A stretch of 10,683 nucleotides of DNA, from positions 1-10,683 of the forward strand of contig JAITQT010000158.1 of NCBI GenBank assembly GCA_031288745.1. Reading direction: 5' to 3'. This DNA comes from Deltaproteobacteria bacterium (lineage in GTDB: Bacteria > Desulfobacterota > Desulfarculia > Adiutricales > Adiutricaceae). Below the pieces are notes generated by a model, which was not told the DNA's origin, did not search any database, and saw only the letters and a list, made by a program, of their open reading frames with translations. Positions 7,297-10,683 of the stretch are shown piece after piece. Within the stretch, counting starts at the first letter, position 1, and every line of letters begins with the position of its first letter. The translations under genes were made by a program, and so were the position numbers.

Positions 7297-7650
7297 ATGC
7301 CTTCGGTTTTAGAATGGAAGCGCAGAAGAAATTTGTCCGAAAATCTTAAGGCTTCCACAGAAACTTTATTTATGGCTGCCCAAGAGCTTGAGGTCGCCGA
7401 ACGCCTTTGTGAGGCCGTTGATTTTTATAGTAAAGCTAATAATGCTGAGAAAATCACCCAAATTGCCGACCGAGCGGTCCAAGAGGGCGATTGTTTTCTT
7501 TATCTTAAATGCCTAAAAGCCTTGGAGCAAAATCCTGACCAAAATAAGTTAAAGCTTTTGCGCGATAACGCTGTTAAGGCAGGTTTGCGTTTTTACGCCT
7601 ATCGCGCCGAAGAGGCTTTGGCTTCTCCGGCTAAGGCTTCGGTACCATAA
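7297..7650 (+). CDS. Small helical-repeat protein of unknown function upstream of dnaJ
   Basis: From the ATG at 7297 the product is 117 residues. AGGGAG (7281-7286) lies 10 bases upstream; TTG codons at 7288 and 7294 are alternative starts, the latter with a better spacing of seven. The sequence is almost wholly helical with alternating Ala/Leu and charged residues. Segments such as AERLCEAVDFYSKANNAEKI and ALEQNPDQNKLKLLRDNAVK look like TPR- or Sel1-type helix pairs, but no family consensus is clear. There is no signal peptide or membrane helix, so it is probably cytoplasmic. Codon use matches dnaJ. It lies 126 bp before dnaJ in the same direction and downstream of a strong promoter, so it is probably co-transcribed with dnaJ. 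A role in protein folding is only a guess from position. I judge it a real gene from its protein-like composition, ribosome site and context. Confidence 0.75.
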   Translation: MPSVLEWKRRRNLSENLKASTETLFMAAQELEVAERLCEAVDFYSKANNAEKITQIADRAVQEGDCFLYLKCLKALEQNPDQNKLKLLRDNAVKAGLRFYAYRAEEALASPAKASVP

Positions 7651-7776
7651 TTCAAAAAAACGGGCCTCATGGTTTTATTGTTAACCTTATTGGCCGATCT
7701 TTAAGACTCTTTTCTGGCCCAGGATTATTATTAGGGCTGAGTTTAAAACTTAAAATAAATTTCGGAAGTTTTTTCC

Positions 7777-8904
7777 ATGAATAATAAGACAGATTACTAC
7801 GACGTATTAGGCGTCTCTCGCGACGCTGATAACGAGGCTTTAAAAAAGGCCTATCGGGTCTTGGCCCGCAAATACCATCCTGACGTAAATCCCGGCGACG
7901 CCGACTGCGAGGCTCGCTTTAAAGAAGCGGCCGAGGCCTATAGCGTGTTAAGCGATCCAGAAAAGCGACGCCTCTATGATCAGTACGGTTTCGAAGGGCT
8001 CAGTAGTAGTGGCTTTCAAGGCGGGTTCTCCGGCTTTGGGGATATTTTTTCCGCTTTCGGCGATCTCTTTGGCGATCTATTCTCCAGTTCTAGCCGTCGT
8101 CACCCTGGCCCCAGGCGCGGCCAAGATTTAGGACTAGAGCTGACTATCGACTTTGTTGAGGCTTATAAAGGTTGCGAGGTCAAGGTTAAGGTTCCGAGGG
8201 TGGAAAGCTGTATGGAGTGCGACGGCACCGGTTCTCGCACCAAAACTAGGCAGTATTGCCCCAATTGTAAGGGGCAGGGTCAGATCGTTCAGGGCTCGGG
8301 TTTTATCAGAATGGCTACCTCCTGCCCTCAGTGTCACGGCACGGGAGAAGTGCCGCAAGATCCTTGTCGCGAGTGTCAGGGGCTGGGCCGGATAAAGAGA
8401 GTGAGAGAAATTACCGTTCAGGTCCCCGCCGGAGTTAGCACCGGGGCTCGTTTGCGGGTTAGAGGCGAGGGCGAAGCGGGTACCCTGGGCGGCGATAACG
8501 GCGATCTTTACGTGGCCATCGCTGTGCGTCATCACGAACTCTTTGGCCGTGAGCGCCAACACGTCTTGTTAGATTTTAAAATAGATATGATCACCGCCGC
8601 CTTGGGCGGGGAAATAGAGGTGCCCACAGTCTGCGAAGGGCCTAAAACCATACGCGTGCCAGCGGGCTCTCAAAACGGTAAACTTATTCGTATCCCTGAG
8701 TTAGGTTTTGTTTTTCCTCAGTCAACTCAAAGAGGAGAGCAGATAGTTAGCCTATCTGTCGTTATCCCTAAGGATTTGACCGACCGCCAAAGGGAGCTTT
8801 TAGAGGAGTTCGGGAAAATAGAAAACGAAAAGAAAAACGAGAGTTCCATAAAAGGCTGGACTAGGAAAATAGGAAAAAAGGTCAAGAAGGTCTTGCAAAG
8901 TTAG
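7777..8904 (+). CDS. dnaJ: Chaperone protein DnaJ
   Basis: The 375-residue product has the complete DnaJ layout. The J domain covers residues 1-75 with the DnaK-activating HPD motif at 34-36. A short Gly/Phe-rich linker (about 78-105) has repeated GF and FGD units. Four zinc-binding CxxCxGxG motifs are at 145-152 (CMECDGTG), 161-168 (CPNCKGQG), 183-190 (CPQCHGTG) and 197-204 (CRECQGLG), all with both cysteines. The client-binding C-terminal domains follow. It stimulates the DnaK ATPase and delivers unfolded proteins in the cytoplasm. The last part (303-330) is unusual: where most DnaJs have a GKG turn and GDLxV, this one has ELGFVFPQ and GEQIVSL. The tail after 345 is lysine-rich. The ATG has a weak GGAAG (7764-7768), eight bases upstream. 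dnaK and grpE are not in the window. A strong terminator closes the unit. Confidence 0.97.
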   Translation: MNNKTDYYDVLGVSRDADNEALKKAYRVLARKYHPDVNPGDADCEARFKEAAEAYSVLSDPEKRRLYDQYGFEGLSSSGFQGGFSGFGDIFSAFGDLFGDLFSSSSRRHPGPRRGQDLGLELTIDFVEAYKGCEVKVKVPRVESCMECDGTGSRTKTRQYCPNCKGQGQIVQGSGFIRMATSCPQCHGTGEVPQDPCRECQGLGRIKRVREITVQVPAGVSTGARLRVRGEGEAGTLGGDNGDLYVAIAVRHHELFGRERQHVLLDFKIDMITAALGGEIEVPTVCEGPKTIRVPAGSQNGKLIRIPELGFVFPQSTQRGEQIVSLSVVIPKDLTDRQRELLEEFGKIENEKKNESSIKGWTRKIGKKVKKVLQS

Positions 8905-8943
8905 CCCCTAGCGTTTTAATTTTTTATATTTTTTTACTAAAAA

Positions 8944-8975
8944 TGGCTATGGTTAGCGCTGTAGCCAATTTTTTT
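8944..8975 (+). terminator. Intrinsic terminator after dnaJ
   Basis: TGGCTATGGT (8944-8953) pairs with the bases up to 8967 (ending TAGCCA) as a 10-bp stem including three G-U pairs, with a four-base loop. Seven T follow (8969-8975). It is 40 bp after the dnaJ stop, the expected position, and suggests hemB is a separate transcription unit. Confidence 0.8.
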
Positions 8976-9129
8976 AATTGCCTGGGCCGGCCTTTTAGAG
9001 CTTATTTTGAAATAAATGGCCTAAGCTCCTTAAGTCTTATTTTTTATCAATTAGACCAAGATTGTTTTCGAGGTTTTTTTCAAAGCGCGTTCCAATAGAT
9101 TTAATTTTGGCCCAGGCGCTTATATTTTT

Positions 9130-9135
9130 AGGAGG
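9130..9135 (+). promoter_or_regulatory. Ribosome-binding site that fixes the hemB start
   Basis: A perfect AGGAGG stands four bases before GTG at 9140. The GTG gives the usual short HemB N-terminus (AYPIVRQRRLRDN). The upstream TTG at 9062 would add 26 residues without a ribosome site of comparable quality. Confidence 0.85.
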
Positions 9136-9139
9136 ACGA

Positions 9140-10141
9140 GTGGCTTACCCTATAGTGCGCCAGAGGCGTCTGAGAGATAATCCCGTTTTAAGAGAGATGA
9201 TAGGCGAAACAGATTTATCGGCTAACGATTTAATCTATCCTATATTCGTGGTTTCCGGGCTCTCCGTTAAGCGCCCCATTGATTCTCTCCCCGGTCAATA
9301 TCATCTCTCTCCCGACCAAGCGGCCGCCTTAGCCGTAGACTTTAGTCGAGCGGGTGGCCGGGCCTTAATGCTCTTTGGTTTACCTGATAATAAAGACGAA
9401 ATTGGGGCCAGCGGGGCCGATCCCTTAGGCCCAGTGCAGTTAGCCATAAAGGCTATTAAGAAAGCCGCGCCCGAGTTATGCGTAATTACCGACGTGTGTT
9501 TGTGTGAATACACCTCCCATGGGCACTGCGGTTTAATTAGTGGCCTAACGGTCTTAAACGATCCTAGCTTAGAGCACCTAGCTAAGCAAGCCTTAAGCCA
9601 CGTTCAAAGCGGGGCTGATATGGTGGCCCCCTCCGATATGATGGACGGCCGGGTAGGGGCTATTAGAAAGCTTTTGGATGAAAACGGCTTTGAACATATA
9701 CCCATCATGGCTTATAGTGCCAAATATGCAAGTGCCTTTTACGGACCCTTTAGAGATGCGGCCGCTTCTGCCCCGGCCTTTGGCGATCGCCGCGGCTATC
9801 AGATGGATCCAAAAAACCGAAGAGAAGCCCTAACTGAGGTGGCCTTAGATATAGAAGAAGGGGCTGACATTGTTATGGTTAAACCGGCCGGGCCGTATTT
9901 AGACGTGCTTAGGGAGGTTAGAAATTTTACGGCCAAGCCCTTAGCCGCCTATCAGGTTAGTGGGGAGTACTATATGCTTAAGTGTGCCGCTGCAGCCGGT
10001 GGCTTAGATTTTAAAAGGGCGGCTTGGGAAAGCTTAATTGGCATTAAGCGGGCCGGGGCTGATTTAATTTTAACCTATTTGGCCCCCGAGGCCCTTGTCT
10101 GGCTTCGGGGCAAAAGCTTCAAAATTTTAAGGTCTAAATAA
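9140..10141 (+). CDS. hemB: Delta-aminolevulinic acid dehydratase (porphobilinogen synthase)
   Basis: From the GTG at 9140 the product is 333 residues, typical for HemB. It joins two 5-aminolevulinate molecules to porphobilinogen, the first shared step to haem, sirohaem and cobalamin, in the cytoplasm as an oligomeric TIM-barrel enzyme. Visible marks: N-terminal RRLRDNPVLREM, then DVCLCEYTSHGHCG (118-131) with Cys120, Cys122 and Cys130, the zinc-type metal site; PSDMMDGRVGAIR (164-176); the two Schiff-base lysines Lys195 (in MAYSAKYASAFYGPF) and Lys248 (in DIVMVKPAGPYLD); and the substrate-binding AAYQVSGEY (269-277). Everything needed for catalysis is present. No other tetrapyrrole gene is in the window. 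Transcription is probably independent of dnaJ because of the terminator between them; no convincing promoter was found in 8976-9129. Confidence 0.98.
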   Translation: MAYPIVRQRRLRDNPVLREMIGETDLSANDLIYPIFVVSGLSVKRPIDSLPGQYHLSPDQAAALAVDFSRAGGRALMLFGLPDNKDEIGASGADPLGPVQLAIKAIKKAAPELCVITDVCLCEYTSHGHCGLISGLTVLNDPSLEHLAKQALSHVQSGADMVAPSDMMDGRVGAIRKLLDENGFEHIPIMAYSAKYASAFYGPFRDAAASAPAFGDRRGYQMDPKNRREALTEVALDIEEGADIVMVKPAGPYLDVLREVRNFTAKPLAAYQVSGEYYMLKCAAAAGGLDFKRAAWESLIGIKRAGADLILTYLAPEALVWLRGKSFKILRSK

Positions 10142-10480
10142 ATTAATCAGAAGGACTTGATAGGGACAAAAACTTTTTTATTTAAATAAATTAATAAAAT
10201 TTTATATATTTAGATGTTAATTATATAAATGTTTAATTTATTCTATCCATGAGAATGCAATTTTCTATGTATTTGATAATAATTATTAAGCAATTGCAAA
10301 AACCGTAAAACTCGCATTTAATTAAAATTTAAAAAAATTTAGATAAGTATTTTTAAATTTCTAATAAAATGGAAAATATATTATTGATTTATTTTTTTAG
10401 ATTACTTTTTTACTTTATTTATCTACAACTTGATAAAAACATGCATGTCATTTTTGTATGCAATTTTCAAGAATAAACTT
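10142..10480. other. Very AT-rich spacer without genes
   Basis: The stretch is dominated by A and T with homopolymer runs and has no credible reading frame. It holds a 13-bp direct repeat, TAAATAAATTAAT (10135-10147 and 10183-10195), and an 11-bp direct repeat, ATGCAATTTTC (10255-10265 and 10458-10468). No clear terminator for hemB and no convincing promoter for the next gene were found. The composition would fit a promoter region, a protein-binding silenced segment or decayed DNA. Confidence 0.55.
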
Positions 10481-10481
10481 A

Positions 10482-10677
10482 GAGATATTGCCCACCCGAA
10501 GGAGTGGAGGTACCACAACGGGAGGGAAAGGCAGGCAATATTTATGCAAGTAAAAGCGGTTTAAAAAAAATTTCCAGCTGTGCAATTGGGCGATGGTGTA
10601 GTCTAGCAAGCCGCTTAGCCAATTTTGACCGATTATCACCCTTACATAAATTGGCGCAAACACCATTAAAAAAGGAG
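10482..10677 (+). promoter_or_regulatory. Candidate structured 5' leader (riboswitch-like) of the next gene
   Basis: First domain: ATATTGCC (10485-10492) pairs with GGCAATAT (10534-10541), enclosing CCCG/CGGG (10495-10498 with 10519-10522) and GTGG-AGGTA-CCAC (10504-10516). Second domain: ATGGTGT (10593-10599) pairs with ACACCAT (10660-10666), enclosing GCCAATTT (10618-10625) with AAATTGGC (10648-10655). AAGCGG (10554-10559) can also pair with CCGCTT (10611-10616), and AATTGGGC (10584-10591) can compete for GCCAATT. The ribosome site follows at once. Exclusive pairings next to a ribosome site are typical of cis-regulatory RNA. I compared it from memory with TPP, cobalamin, glycine, SAM, fluoride, c-di-GMP and preQ1 classes and saw no convincing match. 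Confidence 0.4.
10672..10677 (+). promoter_or_regulatory. Ribosome-binding site at the window's right edge
   Basis: AAGGAG is followed by six bases up to the window end. A start codon at or just after 10684 would be well spaced, so a + strand gene probably begins outside the window. Confidence 0.5.
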
Positions 10678-10683
10678 AATTAA

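Noticed and set aside
7077..7358. 93-residue frame on the - strand
   Set aside because: It covers the strong + strand promoter and the start of the helical-protein gene, and its lysine/arginine-rich sequence resembles no family.
8134..8562. 142-residue - strand frame opposite dnaJ
   Set aside because: It is a shadow of the zinc-finger region of dnaJ.
10588..10642. tRNA-like GGGCGAT...ATCACCC pairing
   Set aside because: The span is about 55 bases, too short for a tRNA, with one mismatch and no T-loop GTTCRA sequence.
10588..10642. Fluoride riboswitch, suggested by GGCGATGGTGT
   Set aside because: The downstream AACC and CTGATGACTCCT-like conserved parts are missing.
10448..10666. 72-residue frame on the - strand
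   Set aside because: It lies opposite the structured leader, has no ribosome site (the complement of AAGGAG sits upstream instead) and no recognisable motif.
10482..10683. Open frame of about 66 codons on the + strand ending exactly at the window edge
   Set aside because: It begins right after a stop with no ATG; the only GTG has AAGGA directly touching it. The nested stems explain the sequence better, though a decayed gene end cannot be excluded.

Overview
The window looks like a bacterial chromosome segment, most likely from the Deltaproteobacteria in the broad sense (Desulfobacterota). This rests on the style of the NtrY-like kinase, CinA, DnaJ and zinc-type HemB proteins and on an AAA-ATPase-like/PD-(D/E)XK protein common in gut-associated and symbiotic lineages. 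No 16S rRNA gene or other strong marker is present, so the placement is an inference. About 71% of the window is coding by the starts chosen here. The long, AT-rich, hairpin-filled gaps suggest a genome with relaxed non-coding DNA, perhaps host-associated.

Left part (1-1962): the 3' portion of a large AAA-ATPase-like/PD-(D/E)XK nuclease-family gene on the + strand runs in from outside the window. A gap of about 365 bp with two hairpins follows. Middle-left (1963-5528): two genes on the - strand, an NtrY-type membrane histidine kinase followed by cinA. The C-terminal amidase domain of this CinA appears to have lost its catalytic motifs. No response regulator lies beside the kinase.

Middle (5529-7296): about 1.75 kb without a convincing gene but rich in foldback sequences. 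The best is a 112-bp unit with perfect 17-bp terminal inverted repeats and a 4-bp direct repeat (AGTA) at each edge, which looks like a MITE. Nearby are a second foldback, a TTGACA promoter-like site leading into hairpins and a T-run (possible small RNA), and a near-consensus sigma70 promoter at 7122-7150.

Right part (7297-10141): a small helical protein of unknown function, dnaJ, a clear intrinsic terminator, and hemB (start corrected to a GTG with a perfect AGGAGG). The first two probably share the 7122-7150 promoter, while the terminator after dnaJ suggests hemB is a separate unit. The functions are housekeeping: protein folding, and porphobilinogen synthesis for tetrapyrroles.

Right end (10142-10683): very AT-rich spacer, then a structured GC-richer stretch with several mutually compatible and competing stems, ending in AAGGAG six bases before the window edge. 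It reads as a structured 5' leader (riboswitch-like or another cis-regulatory RNA) for a + strand gene that begins just outside. I could not assign it to a known class.
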